64,000 nucleotides of DNA from Bordetella parapertussis (GTDB taxonomy: Bacteria; Pseudomonadota; Gammaproteobacteria; Burkholderiales; SG8-41), in contig CAMATZ010000007.1 in assembly GCA_945861275.1 (NCBI GenBank), positions 62,001 through 126,000 of the forward strand. Reading direction: 5' to 3'. The notes beneath the pieces were generated by a model, which saw only the letters and a program-made list of their open reading frames with translations, was not told the origin of the DNA and ran no database searches. A program made the translations under genes and the position numbers. Below are positions 41,352 to 49,682 of the stretch, piece by piece (position 1 is the first letter of the stretch; each line of letters starts with the position of its first letter).

Positions 41352-42088
41352 CCCTTTCCAAAATGCTCATCCGCCCGCAAATACCGCCACTGCCCCTCCG
41401 GCAGCTTGCCCAGCATCACACTGCCGATACGCACGCGCTTCAAGCCGGTGACCCTCAACCCGACCAGTTCGCACATGCGGCGGATTTGCCGCTTCTTGCC
41501 TTCGCGCAGTGCAAAGCGCAACTGATCTTCGTTCTGCCAGCTCACTTTGGCGGGCTTTAGCGGCTTATCGTCGAGGCTTAAACCGAAGTTCAGTTTCGCG
41601 AGGTTATCCGCTGACAACGTGCCCTCGACGCGCACCAGGTACTCCTTCTCTATCTTTGAATCCTGCCCGATCAACTGCTTGGCAACGCGGCCATCCTGGG
41701 TAAATACGATCAAGCCGACGGAGTCTATATCGAGACGCCCCGCCGGGGCCAATCCGCGCAGGTGCGTAGCGCTGAAACGCAACGGCAGTTTGTCGTCCTT
41801 GAAGCGATTTTCCGGCTTGATCAATTCCATCGCGGGACGATAGCCCAGCTCGGGGAGATTGGAAACGTAGCCTATGGGTTTGTTAAGCAGGATGGTGACA
41901 CTCGCCTCCTGCTGCGACTGCGCCTGCCGCGCGAGCGTGATTTTCTGATTGGGGAAAGCCCGCGTGCCGAGTTCGGTCACCGGCACGCCATCGACCAGCA
42001 CCCAGCCGCGCTCGATGTAGCTGTCGGCTTCGCGACGCGAGCACAGACCCTGCTCGGACATCAGTTTGGAGACGCGGATTTTTTCCAT
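41348..42088 (-). CDS. Pseudouridine synthase of the RsuA/RluB/RluF group
   Basis: A 246-residue RNA-modifying enzyme. The S4 RNA-binding domain is at residues 1-60 ([20 protein letters not shown]). The catalytic block [19 protein letters not shown] carries the conserved Asp in [17 protein letters not shown] and [17 protein letters not shown] are also typical. Closest in length and motifs to RluF, which modifies U2604 in 23S rRNA, but RluB/RsuA cannot be excluded. Confidence 0.87.
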   Translation of the reverse strand: MEKIRVSKLMSEQGLCSRREADSYIERGWVLVDGVPVTELGTRAFPNQKITLARQAQSQQEASVTILLNKPIGYVSNLPELGYRPAMELIKPENRFKDDKLPLRFSATHLRGLAPAGRLDIDSVGLIVFTQDGRVAKQLIGQDSKIEKEYLVRVEGTLSADNLAKLNFGLSLDDKPLKPAKVSWQNEDQLRFALREGKKRQIRRMCELVGLRVTGLKRVRIGSVMLGKLPEGQWRYLRADEHFGKG

Positions 42089-42151
42089 TTACGTAAAGTC
42101 AAAAACTTTTTTGCCACAGATGAACACAGATACACACAGATTAACCCCACC

Positions 42152-42235
42152 TTGTCGTTCCCGCGCAGGCGGGAACCCATAACACAGTGCCACTTGAGAC
42201 ACCGCATGGGTTCCCGCCTGCGCGGGAACGACAGT
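42152..42235. repeat. Palindromic element pair (TGTCGTTCCCGCG family), copy 4, core inverted
   Basis: TTGTCGTTCCCGCGCAGGCG and the mirrored arm GGTTCCCGCCTGCGCGGGAA CGACAG enclose CACAGTGCCACTTGAGACAC, the reverse complement of the core in copies 1 and 2. So the pair is symmetrical and the core can flip. Just upstream at 42113-42142 is an ACAGAT-rich stretch. Confidence 0.88.
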
Positions 42236-42266
42236 GGTGAGGTAGCGACGTTTTCGATTCTACGCG

Positions 42267-43871
42267 TTAGCTCCGCTTGACCATACTCAAAGCCACCGCT
42301 TCCGCCACTTCAATCCCATCCACCGCAGCCGACAAAATGCCGCCCGCGTAACCGGCACCCTCCCCCGCTGGATAGAGACCGCGCGTGTTCATACTCTCAT
42401 AGACAGCATTACGCTTGATACGAATCGGCGACGAGGTGCGCGTCTCCACGCCGGTAAGCAGCGCGTCGGCCATGGCAAAGCCTCTGATCTGTTTATCGAA
42501 TGCAGGCAGCGCCTCGCGTATCGCCTCAACCGCATAGTCGGGTATGCAGGTGCTCAAATCCGTCAGATGCACACCTGGCGTATACGAAGGTGCCACCGCG
42601 CCCAACACAGTCGAGGCACGCCCCGCCAGAAAATCGCCGACACACTGCGCCGGTGCGCAGTAGTTACTGCCGCCGGCCTCGAATGCACGCGATTCCCAGT
42701 GACGTTGAAAGTCGATGCCTGCCAGCACGTTGCCGGGATAATCCGCGGGCGTAATGCCGACCACAATGCCGGCGTTGGCGTTGCGCTCGTTGCGCGAATA
42801 CTGGCTCATGCCGTTGGTGACCACGCACCCCGTCTCGGATGTCGCAGCCACCACCGTGCCGCCGGGGCACATGCAGAAGCTGTAGACCGAGCGGCCATTG
42901 CTCGCGTGATGCACCAGCTTGTAATCGGCGGCGCCGAGCAACTTGTGGCCCGCGTAGTTGCCGTAGCGCGCGCGGTCAATCAGCGATTGCGGATGTTCGA
43001 TGCGAAATCCTATCGAGAACGGTTTCGCCTCAAGGTAGACACCACGTTCACGCAGCATGTGAAACGTATCGCGCGCACTATGACCCACCGCCAGCACTAG
43101 ATGATCAGTAGCGATGGTTTCGCCGCTCGCCAGCACCACGCCGCGAACCTGCCCATTGTCGATGTCGATATCGGCGACCTTGCTCCGAAAGCGAAACTCG
43201 CCGCCGAGCGACTCGATGGTTGCGCGCATCGCTTCCACCACGCCCACCAGCCGGAAGGTGCCGATGTGCGGCTTGCTCACGTACATAATTTCTTCCGGCG
43301 CGCCCGCTTTGACAAACTCGATCAGCACTTTGCGTGCGAGAAAACGCGGATCCTTGATTTGACTGTAGAGCTTGCCGTCGGAAAACGTGCCCGCGCCGCC
43401 TTCGCCGAACTGCACATTCGACTCCGGGTTCAGCAACGATTTGCGCCACAGGCCCCAGGTGTCCTGCGTGCGCTCGCGCACCATTTTTCCGCGCTCCAGA
43501 ATGATCGGGCGAAATCCCATTTGCGCCAGCAGCAAACCCGCGAACAAGCCGCAGGGGCCGCTGCCGATAATCAGCGGCCGCATCAAATGCTTGTGCGGGG
43601 CTCGCGCAACGAAGGTATAGCTGGTATCCGGAGACTTCGATAAGTATTTGTTTTGATTATTGTTTTTTAATACTTCTGCTTCGTTCTCCAACGCCACATC
43701 GAGCGTGTAGATCAAATGTACGGCGGAGCGTTTGCGTGCGTCCACTGCGCGCCGGTAGACGTCGAAACGCAGCAGCGCGATTTCCGCTATGTCTAAACGC
43801 GCGATGATCGCGGCGCGCAATTCGGCTTCGTTATGATCCAGCGCAAGTTTGACTTGGGTAAGGCGCAACAT
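42267..43871 (-). CDS. FAD-dependent dehydrogenase (COG2509-like)
   Basis: A 534-residue flavoprotein. Residues 1-85 form a small N-terminal domain (LRLTQVKLALDHNEAELRAA) that precedes the FAD domain. The Rossmann motif is LIIGSGPCGLFAGLLLAQMG. NVQFGEGGAGTFSDGKLYSQ and the C-terminal GLYPAGEGAGYAGGILSAAV are typical of this uncharacterised NAD(FAD)-dependent group. AT-rich motif copy G falls in the linker between the two domains (KNNNQNKYLSKSP). ATG 43871 starts the protein at the family's N-terminal domain. Confidence 0.87.
   Translation of the reverse strand: MLRLTQVKLALDHNEAELRAAIIARLDIAEIALLRFDVYRRAVDARKRSAVHLIYTLDVALENEAEVLKNNNQNKYLSKSPDTSYTFVARAPHKHLMRPLIIGSGPCGLFAGLLLAQMGFRPIILERGKMVRERTQDTWGLWRKSLLNPESNVQFGEGGAGTFSDGKLYSQIKDPRFLARKVLIEFVKAGAPEEIMYVSKPHIGTFRLVGVVEAMRATIESLGGEFRFRSKVADIDIDNGQVRGVVLASGETIATDHLVLAVGHSARDTFHMLRERGVYLEAKPFSIGFRIEHPQSLIDRARYGNYAGHKLLGAADYKLVHHASNGRSVYSFCMCPGGTVVAATSETGCVVTNGMSQYSRNERNANAGIVVGITPADYPGNVLAGIDFQRHWESRAFEAGGSNYCAPAQCVGDFLAGRASTVLGAVAPSYTPGVHLTDLSTCIPDYAVEAIREALPAFDKQIRGFAMADALLTGVETRTSSPIRIKRNAVYESMNTRGLYPAGEGAGYAGGILSAAVDGIEVAEAVALSMVKRS
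43642..43654 (+). repeat. AT-rich interspersed 13-mer, copy G
   Basis: Exact AAGTATTTGTTTT, followed by GATTATTGTTTTTTAATAC, inside the FAD-dependent dehydrogenase gene. It encodes an Asn/Lys-rich linker on the minus strand, with AAA/AAC/AAT codons unlike the rest of the gene. Confidence 0.65.
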
Positions 43872-43947
43872 CGTGAGGCGTACTTTACTGCATTCGCGCT
43901 GGAGTAAAATGATTACTCTCACTCACCCTCAGCCACCAGAGAAAACC

Positions 43948-45264
43948 ATGGATCAAGCGCCCGCCAAACTCACCCACAACGTCACCCGCCTCGGCCATCT
44001 TGATCTGCAAGGCGCAGGCCAGGTCACCGTGCAGGGCAACTACGCCTACATCGGCCACATCACCAACAAGGAACAGCTCGGCACCAGCATTCTCGATGTT
44101 TCCGATCCGAAGAATCCACGTGTGTTATGCCAGATGCCGGTGGGCGATAAGGTTTCGCATTGCCACAAAGCGCGCGTGGCCGGCGATATCATGATCACCA
44201 ACATGGAGCAGAACATGACGGGGCTCGGCCGCAAGGCCGACGGCTTGCCCAAACTGCGCGTACTGATGAAAGCGGAGTTGGGGCGCAATGCCACGGACGC
44301 GGAACTCGCGGCGAGGCTGGGTGTGAGCACCGCGGATATTCCGGCGGTGGCGGCGCTGGAGAAAACGCCCTACAACGAAGGCGGCTTCAAGGTGTGGGAC
44401 ATATCCAATAAATCAAAGCCCAAACTCATTACGCATCACAAAACACACGGGCGCGGCGTGCATCGCTTTGACATGGACGAGAATTATGCCTACATCTCCA
44501 CCGAGATGCCGGGCTACATCGGCAACATCCTCGTCATCTACGATCTGAAAAACCCCGCCAAACCCGAAGAAGTGTCGCGCTGGTGGATGCCGGGGCAGCA
44601 CACCGGCGGCGGCGAAAAACCCACGTGGACGGGACGTGCGCATCGGCTGCATCACACGGTGCGCGTGGGTAACCGGGTCTACGCCGGCTGCTGGCATGGC
44701 GGTGTGCATATCGTTGATGTCACCGATATCCGCAAGCCCACCACGCTCGGCTCTTATAACTACCATCCGCCGTTTCCGGAACCGTCGCACACTTTCATGG
44801 CGCTCACCCGGAAAATCAACGGCCGCGACATCGCCATTGCCATCGACGAAGAAGATCACGCGCACAGCGCCGAGGAAATGGCCAAGCGCCGCGGCCGTCC
44901 GCACGCTGCACTGTGGACCTTTGACATCACCGATCCGGCCGACATCAAACCGCTGGCGATTTTTGAAGTAAGCGAGCTCGAATCGCCGTGGAGCCGCACC
45001 GCGCCCGGCCGCTTCGGCGCGCATCAGTTTCAGGAAAACTGGAAAGGCGGCGACACGCTCGCCTACTGCGCATGGTTCGCGGGTGGCCTGCGCATCGTCG
45101 ATGTGGCGGACCCCTCCGCGCCCGAGGAAGTCGGCTGGTACATTCCGCAGCCGTGCGGCGGCACCACATGCCCGCAAACCAACGACATCGATGTCGATGA
45201 ACGCAAGTTAATTTACGTCGCCGACCGCTATTGCGGCCTGGATATTGTGGAGCTCAAGCGCTAG
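43948..45264 (+). CDS. LVIVD-repeat beta-propeller protein
   Basis: A 438-residue protein built of LVIVD-type repeats: SILDVSDPKNPRVLCQMPVG, VWDISNKSKPKLITHHKTHG, VIYDLKNPAKPEEVSRWWMP, HIVDVTDIRKPTTLGSYNYH and RIVDVADPSAPEEVGWYIPQ. These make a beta-propeller of unknown role, often in surface or periplasmic proteins, but no signal peptide is seen here. Many histidines (GRAHRLHHTV, CWHGGVH, EEDHAH) might bind metal. ATG 43948 is used; ATG 43909 would add 13 residues. The start is divergent from the FAD dehydrogenase across about 76 bases. Confidence 0.8.
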   Translation: MDQAPAKLTHNVTRLGHLDLQGAGQVTVQGNYAYIGHITNKEQLGTSILDVSDPKNPRVLCQMPVGDKVSHCHKARVAGDIMITNMEQNMTGLGRKADGLPKLRVLMKAELGRNATDAELAARLGVSTADIPAVAALEKTPYNEGGFKVWDISNKSKPKLITHHKTHGRGVHRFDMDENYAYISTEMPGYIGNILVIYDLKNPAKPEEVSRWWMPGQHTGGGEKPTWTGRAHRLHHTVRVGNRVYAGCWHGGVHIVDVTDIRKPTTLGSYNYHPPFPEPSHTFMALTRKINGRDIAIAIDEEDHAHSAEEMAKRRGRPHAALWTFDITDPADIKPLAIFEVSELESPWSRTAPGRFGAHQFQENWKGGDTLAYCAWFAGGLRIVDVADPSAPEEVGWYIPQPCGGTTCPQTNDIDVDERKLIYVADRYCGLDIVELKR

Positions 45265-45868
45265 GTTTTGGTTTCTGGCCCAGCTTGCTCTCCGTGCCCG
45301 CCAGAATATTCCTGATATTCTGGCGGTGACGGTAAACCAACAACACCGCCACCAGCAGCGCACTCGCAAAAAACGGGTGCGCCCAGCCGAATAACATCCA
45401 GGTCGCAAACGGCGCGAACAGCGCTGCGATGATCGACGCAAGCGACGACATGCGAAAAAAAATCACAATAATGAGCCACGTCGAAATCGCGCCCAGCCCC
45501 AGATAAACGCTAAAGCCGAATAACGCACCGAGCGCCGTCGCCACGCCTTTGCCGCCCTGGAAACGGTGAAACACCGGGTACATGTGGCCGATCACCGCCA
45601 ACGCGCCCGCGACCGCCATGGCCAGCGGCGCGGCGTCAGCCGGCGCGAAATACTGCGCCAGCCACACCGGCAGCCAGCCCTTGAACCCGTCGCCCAGCAG
45701 CGTAAGAACGGCGGCGGCCTTATTGCCCGAACGCAGTACGTTGGTCGCCCCGGGATTGCCGGAGCCATAGGTGCGCGGATCAGGCAGCCGGAACACGTGG
45801 CTCATGATCACCGCGAACGACACCGAGCCGACAAGATAGGCCGCTACCGCAAGAATTACAGTGTTCAT
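45254..45868 (-). CDS. plsY: Glycerol-3-phosphate acyltransferase PlsY
   Basis: A 204-residue inner-membrane enzyme that transfers an acyl group from acyl-phosphate to glycerol-3-phosphate, the first step of phospholipid synthesis. Several membrane helices (ILAVAAYLVGSVSFAVIM, AMAVAGALAVIGHMYPVF, LGALFGFSVYLGLGAIS, ASALLVAVLLVYRHRQ) and the conserved GSGNPGATNVLRSG, GHMYPVFHRFQGGKGVAT loops are present. It overlaps the end of the LVIVD gene by 11 bases, tail to tail. FolB starts on the other strand 44 bases upstream. Confidence 0.95.
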   Translation of the reverse strand: MNTVILAVAAYLVGSVSFAVIMSHVFRLPDPRTYGSGNPGATNVLRSGNKAAAVLTLLGDGFKGWLPVWLAQYFAPADAAPLAMAVAGALAVIGHMYPVFHRFQGGKGVATALGALFGFSVYLGLGAISTWLIIVIFFRMSSLASIIAALFAPFATWMLFGWAHPFFASALLVAVLLVYRHRQNIRNILAGTESKLGQKPKPSA

Positions 45869-45912
45869 CTGTTTTCAAATAGAATCAGCGAACATTTTAT
45901 CTGAAGCGACGC

Positions 45913-46272
45913 ATGGACATCATCTTCATTCGCGATTTCCGCGTGAAAATCACCGTCGGCATGTACGCGTGGGAAAGAATCGTGCCGCAATTGGTGCAGC
46001 TCGATCTTGAGATCGGCATTCCCGGCACTCACGCCTCGCAATCGGACACCATAGACGACACTATCGACTACGCCAAAGTGGTGCAGCGTATCGAAGACAG
46101 CCTGCGCGACAATAAAATTCAGCTCCTCGAAAAACTTGCCGAGCATATCGCACAGCTCATCACCGGCGAGTTCAAGGCGCCGTGGGTGAAAGTGAGCGTT
46201 ACCAAGCTGGCAGCGCTCAAGAATGTGAAGCAATTGGGAGTGACTATTGAGCGGGGCGTGAAGGGTGAATAG
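45913..46272 (+). CDS. folB: Dihydroneopterin aldolase FolB
   Basis: A 119-residue enzyme of folate synthesis that converts 7,8-dihydroneopterin to 6-hydroxymethyl-dihydropterin and glycolaldehyde. The N-terminus IIFIRDFRVKITVGMYAWER contains the conserved E in WER and the DFRV strand; DTIDYAKVVQRIEDSL and KLAEHIAQLI are typical, and the catalytic Lys lies in the VSVTKLAALKN region. It is divergent from plsY. Confidence 0.92.
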   Translation: MDIIFIRDFRVKITVGMYAWERIVPQLVQLDLEIGIPGTHASQSDTIDDTIDYAKVVQRIEDSLRDNKIQLLEKLAEHIAQLITGEFKAPWVKVSVTKLAALKNVKQLGVTIERGVKGE

Positions 46273-46304
46273 TTCGCGAAGGAGGAAGGGTGAAGAGTGA
46301 GGAG

Positions 46305-46337
46305 GTGAAACTCGCCAACATCAAACCAGAAAATTAG
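46305..46337 (+). pseudogene. Remnant Bug C-terminal tail 1
   Basis: Codons for VKLANIKPEN followed by TAG. It matches the C-terminus of the Bug gene at 47657-48619 (VKAANIKLEN) except for two residues. Nothing upstream extends the frame. It follows a stretch of TGAAGAGTGAGG heptamer repeats. Confidence 0.7.
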
Positions 46338-46343
46338 CACACC

Positions 46344-46366
46344 GTAGGGCGCAACCCCATTGCGCC
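46344..46366 (+). repeat. REP unit (GTAGGGCGCAAC variant)
   Basis: GTAGGGCGCAACCCCATTGC GCC: the GGCGCAAT stem has one change (C for T). It starts seven bases after the first Bug tail remnant. Confidence 0.75.
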
Positions 46367-46435
46367 ACATGATATGTCGCCGAGGTTGGTCGAGCAGTTC
46401 AGGAAAATGACTCGCATTTGCGTGTATAGTCTGTC

Positions 46436-46482
46436 GGCGCAATGGGACAAGGGAACACTTGAAGCGAAGCATTGCGCCGTAC
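46436..46482 (-). repeat. REP element, long-loop form, inverted
   Basis: Reverse complement of the long-loop unit at 4622-4668: GGCGCAATGGGACAAGGGAA... ending AGCATTGCGCCGTAC. The GTAG end has become GTAC. It lies upstream of the first Bug gene of the tandem array. Confidence 0.8.
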
Positions 46483-46497
46483 GTGTAGCGACTGAAC

Positions 46498-46539
46498 GAA
46501 GGTGAATGAAAAGCCGCCAACTTCAAACCGGAAAATTAA
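46498..46539 (+). pseudogene. Remnant Bug C-terminal tail 2
   Basis: GAAGGTGAATG, then codons for KAANFKPEN and TAA (46537-46539), matching the tail VVKAANIKLEN of the Bug at 47657-48619. Twenty bases later the ATG of the first intact array gene appears. Confidence 0.75.
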
Positions 46540-46559
46540 TGCCCCTAAGGAAAACATGC

Positions 46560-47525
46560 ATGCGAGTTTACTGTCTGATGACCGCGATGCTTGGACTGCT
46601 GCTGGCGACGAGTAGCGTGCATGCCCAGCAGAACTACCCGACCAAACAGGTGCGCGTAGTGGTTCCTTACGCAGCCGGCGGCGGCGCTGATACGATTTCA
46701 CGGATTCTGTTTGCCAAACTCAGCGAGGACTTTGGCCGGCAGTTCGTCATCGACAATCGCGGCGGCGGGTCAGGGACGATCGGGGCTGGCATTGTGGCGA
46801 AGGCGACGAACGACGGCTATGTGATTCTGCACGACGCAACCGCGTTCTCGGTCAATCCTGCGCTGTTTCCCAACTTGCCTTACAACTCGGCGCGAGACTT
46901 CATGCCGGTCTTTCTTGCCGGCACGGTTCCGAATGTTCTCATCGTTCATCCCTCGATCAAAGCGAACACGGTAGCCGACGTGGTGGCGATGGCAAAGGCG
47001 ACGCCCGAAGGCCTCAACTGGGCTTCCTCGGGTAATGGCGGCGTGCAGCATATGGCGCTCGAATTGTTCAAGATCAGTGCAGGGATCCGCCTCAATCACG
47101 TTCCCTACAAAGGAGGCGCTCCGGTGCTGATCGATCTCGCCGGCGGCCACATCAAGTTCGCATTCCTCAATACTGCGTCTTCCACCCCTTACATCAAGGC
47201 GGGAACCTTTCGCGCCCTTGCGCACACGGCGCGCGGACGTCTCGCTGCGTTCCCGGACCTTCCCGCGATGTCGGACACGTTGCCGGGATACGAGGCCTAC
47301 GAATGGAACGGTGATTTTGTGCCGGCCGGCACACCGCAGCCCATCATCGATCGCCTCAATGCGGGTCTAAATGCTGCCATCCGCTCCGCCGGCGTTATGG
47401 AGCGATTCGCTTCACTCAGCATCCAAACGAGGGCCAACACACCGGCGGAATTCGGTGCATTCGTAAGGAGCGAAACCGAAAAGTGGGGAAAGGTAGTTCG
47501 GACGGCGAACATCAAGACCGAATGA
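46560..47525 (+). CDS. Bug/TctC-family substrate-binding protein (tandem array, gene 1)
   Basis: A 321-residue periplasmic protein. ATG 46560 has TAAGGAAAA just upstream; an earlier ATG at 46539 overlaps a remnant tail. The signal peptide MRVYCLMTAMLGLLLATSSV ends HAQ before QNYPTKQVRVVVPYAAGGGAD. Blocks: VIDNRGGGSGTIG, ATNDGYVIL, LNHVPYKGGAPV, YEAYEWNGDFVPAGTP. The signal peptide resembles that of gene 2 (MRTYRLLTAMLGLLLADGAH), showing they came from one duplication. Confidence 0.93.
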   Translation: MRVYCLMTAMLGLLLATSSVHAQQNYPTKQVRVVVPYAAGGGADTISRILFAKLSEDFGRQFVIDNRGGGSGTIGAGIVAKATNDGYVILHDATAFSVNPALFPNLPYNSARDFMPVFLAGTVPNVLIVHPSIKANTVADVVAMAKATPEGLNWASSGNGGVQHMALELFKISAGIRLNHVPYKGGAPVLIDLAGGHIKFAFLNTASSTPYIKAGTFRALAHTARGRLAAFPDLPAMSDTLPGYEAYEWNGDFVPAGTPQPIIDRLNAGLNAAIRSAGVMERFASLSIQTRANTPAEFGAFVRSETEKWGKVVRTANIKTE

Positions 47526-47603
47526 AATGCCCTCAAAGTGTCAGCTTTCACGCTGATCGGAATCCGTGACCTGCGTGTACTCACTGACAGACAGAAGGTG
47601 GAT

Positions 47604-47633
47604 GGAAAGCAGCCAACATAAAGCCGAAAAATT
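47604..47633 (+). pseudogene. Remnant Bug C-terminal tail 3
   Basis: Codons for KAANIKPKN and TAA, preceded by GAAGGTGGATGG, again matching the array gene tail. It lies between gene 1 and gene 2, where gene 1 already has its own, different C-terminus (VVRTANIKTE). Confidence 0.75.
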
Positions 47634-47656
47634 AATTCCCGACCGGAGACCCTACC

Positions 47657-48619
47657 ATGCGAACTTACCGATTGCTGACGGCGATGCTTGGTTTGCTGCT
47701 TGCAGACGGCGCACACGCCCAACCCAATTACCCGACCAAGCCCATCCGCTTAATCGTGTCGTTCGCACCCGGCGGTCAGGGCGACATTCTGGCGCGCACG
47801 TTCGGGCCGAAAGCCGTCGAGACCTTCAAGCAATCGGTATTGGTGGATAACCGCCCCGGCGGCGGCGGCACGATCGCGTACGAAACCCTGGTGAAGGCGA
47901 ACCCGGACGGCTACACCATGATTCTGACGGCGTCCGGCTACGCCACCACTGCGGCGCTCCACAAGCTGTCCTACGACCCGATGAACGACGTGACGCCGAT
48001 CACATTGATCTGCGAGAGCGGATTCGTGGTAGCGCTGCAGCCGTCGACGCCCGTCACCAGCATCAAGGAATTGATTGCGTATGACAAGGCGAATCCCGGC
48101 AAGCTTAACTATGGTTCCAGCGGTATCGGCGGCACCACCCACCTCGCCACCGAACTTTTCAACCAGATGACCGGCAGCAAGCTGACGCACGTGCCGTACA
48201 AGGGCATGATCCTCGCACTGAACGATCTTCTCGGCGGGCAGATTCAGGTCATCTTCGGCAACCTGTCAGGCGTGCTTCCGCAGGTTAAATCAAACCGCGT
48301 GCGTGTCATCGCGATGACTACCGCCAAGCGCTCCAGCGCCTTACCCGATATCCCGACCGTGGCTGAAACTGTCCCCGGTTATGAAGCCGCGCTTTGGTAT
48401 GCTTTCCTGGGCCCGAAGGGGCTGCCCAGGGACATCGTCGCGCGCTGGAACAGTGAGATCAACCGTGCTCTGCAACTGCCCGACGTGAAAGAACGCCTGG
48501 CGATTGATGGCATGGAGCCCGTGGGCGGCTCGCCGGAGCGCTTTCGCGAAGTGCTCAAGCGCGACATCGCGAAATGGCAGAAGGTAGTCAAGGCCGCCAA
48601 TATCAAACTGGAAAATTAA
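47657..48619 (+). CDS. Bug/TctC-family substrate-binding protein (tandem array, gene 2)
   Basis: A 320-residue periplasmic protein with ACCGGAGACC upstream of ATG 47657. The signal peptide ends DGAHAQ before PNYPTKPIRLIVSFAPGGQGD. Classical blocks: VVLVDNRPGGGGTIAYE-type stretch, NPDGYTMILT, LTHVPYKGMILA, YEAALWYAFLGPKGLP. The C-terminus VVKAANIKLEN is the template that the remnants at 46305, 46498 and 47604 resemble. Just after the stop (48625-48643) is GATGACTGCGATGCTTGGGG, a copy of the MTAMLG part of the signal peptide, so a further copy once followed. Confidence 0.93.
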   Translation: MRTYRLLTAMLGLLLADGAHAQPNYPTKPIRLIVSFAPGGQGDILARTFGPKAVETFKQSVLVDNRPGGGGTIAYETLVKANPDGYTMILTASGYATTAALHKLSYDPMNDVTPITLICESGFVVALQPSTPVTSIKELIAYDKANPGKLNYGSSGIGGTTHLATELFNQMTGSKLTHVPYKGMILALNDLLGGQIQVIFGNLSGVLPQVKSNRVRVIAMTTAKRSSALPDIPTVAETVPGYEAALWYAFLGPKGLPRDIVARWNSEINRALQLPDVKERLAIDGMEPVGGSPERFREVLKRDIAKWQKVVKAANIKLEN

Positions 48620-48657
48620 TGGCCGATGACTGCGATGCTTGGGGTTGACGTACCCCC

Positions 48658-48692
48658 TTTACTCTTCACTCTTCACTCTTCACCCTTCACGC
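48658..48692. repeat. Heptamer repeat TTCACTC/TTCACCC, copy 1
   Basis: Four to five tandem seven-base units of the form (C)TTCACTC or CTTCACCC between the Bug array and xerD. Similar tracts occur at 49605-49682 and 55715-55737, and the complement near 46258-46303. Confidence 0.65.
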
Positions 48693-48694
48693 CC

Positions 48695-49585
48695 TCACCC
48701 CCGCGGATGATGCATCGCATGCAACTGCTTCAAGCGCTCGCGCGCCACATGCGTGTAGATCTGCGTGGTTGAAATATCCGAATGCCCCAGCAGCAATTGC
48801 ACCACGCGTAAATCCGCGCCGTGGTTCAGCAAATGCGTCGCAAACGCGTGGCGCAACACATGCGGCGAAATGCTGGCGCGCAGGCCCGCCTGCGCGGCAT
48901 AACGTTTGATGATTTGCCAAAAGGATTGTCGCGTCATTGCGCTGCCACGCGCGGTTACGAAAAGATCTTCGCTCGCTTTGCCCGCCAGCAACGCCGGGCG
49001 CCCCACGGCTACATATCGTTTTACCCGCGCCAACGCCTCCTCGCCCAGCGGCACCAGCCGCTCTTTCGAGCCTTTGCCCAGCACGCGCACCACGCCCATG
49101 TCCTGACTGACCTGCGGCAGCCTCAACGTCACCAGCTCGGAGACACGCAGGCCGCTCGCATACAAGGTCTCGAGCATCGCCTTGTCGCGTTCACCGCGCG
49201 GGGTTTCGACAGCGGGAGCGGCGAGCAGGCTTTCCACATCGGCCTCGGTCAGGCTTTTCGGCAGCGTGCGCGGCAGTTTGGGCGTGTCGACGTTGAGCGT
49301 GGGGTCGGTCTTGATGCGATTCTGCCGCTGCAGCCAGCGGTACATCCGCTTCAGACTCGATAACAAGCGCGCGGCGCTCGATGCGCGCGTTTTTTTGCGG
49401 AACTGATGAGCGAGATAGCTTTGCACGTCGCCATGATCGGCCGCCAACAATTCCCTGCTCCGCTGCTTATCGAGCCAGTGCGCGAACTGCACCAGGTCAC
49501 GGCGATAGGCGTCGAGCGTGTTGCGCGAAAGGCCGTCCTCCAGCCACAGCGCGTCGCAGAATTCGTCGATGAGTTGGGTGTCCAT
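48695..49585 (-). CDS. xerD: Site-specific tyrosine recombinase XerD
   Basis: A 296-residue recombinase that, with XerC, resolves chromosome dimers at dif. The N-terminal SAM-like domain (residues 1-90) contains ALWLEDGLSRNTLDAYRRDL. Catalytic residues are visible: Arg in ASGLRVSELVTL, Lys in LGKGSKERLVPLG, His and Arg in SPHVLRHAFATHLL, His in LLGHSDISTTQIY and the Tyr of QIYTHV. Length and spacing are those of XerD rather than an integron or phage integrase. It is the chromosomal housekeeping copy, next to ogt as in several betaproteobacteria. Confidence 0.95.
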   Translation of the reverse strand: MDTQLIDEFCDALWLEDGLSRNTLDAYRRDLVQFAHWLDKQRSRELLAADHGDVQSYLAHQFRKKTRASSAARLLSSLKRMYRWLQRQNRIKTDPTLNVDTPKLPRTLPKSLTEADVESLLAAPAVETPRGERDKAMLETLYASGLRVSELVTLRLPQVSQDMGVVRVLGKGSKERLVPLGEEALARVKRYVAVGRPALLAGKASEDLFVTARGSAMTRQSFWQIIKRYAAQAGLRASISPHVLRHAFATHLLNHGADLRVVQLLLGHSDISTTQIYTHVARERLKQLHAMHHPRG

Positions 49586-49604
49586 ATTAACTGCGTGAAG
49601 GGGG

Positions 49605-49682
49605 AAGAGTGAAGAGTGAAGGGGGCACGTCAACCCCACGAGTGGGGTACCTCTTCACTCTTCACCCTTCACTCTTCACGCC
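49605..49682. repeat. Heptamer repeat and inverted GGGGTTGAC motif, copy 2
   Basis: GGGGGAAGAGTGAAGAGTGA AGGGGG on one side and CTCTTCACTCTTCACCCTTC on the other, around CACGTCAACCCCACGAGTGG. The same GGTTGACGTAC word occurs at 48643-48654, so the tracts either side of xerD are related. Confidence 0.6.

Noticed and set aside
48695-49585. Integrase of the cassette-like cluster
   Set aside because: The protein has XerD length and motifs, lies over 10 kb away, sits beside ogt in a conserved place, and lacks the extra helix of integron integrases as far as can be judged.
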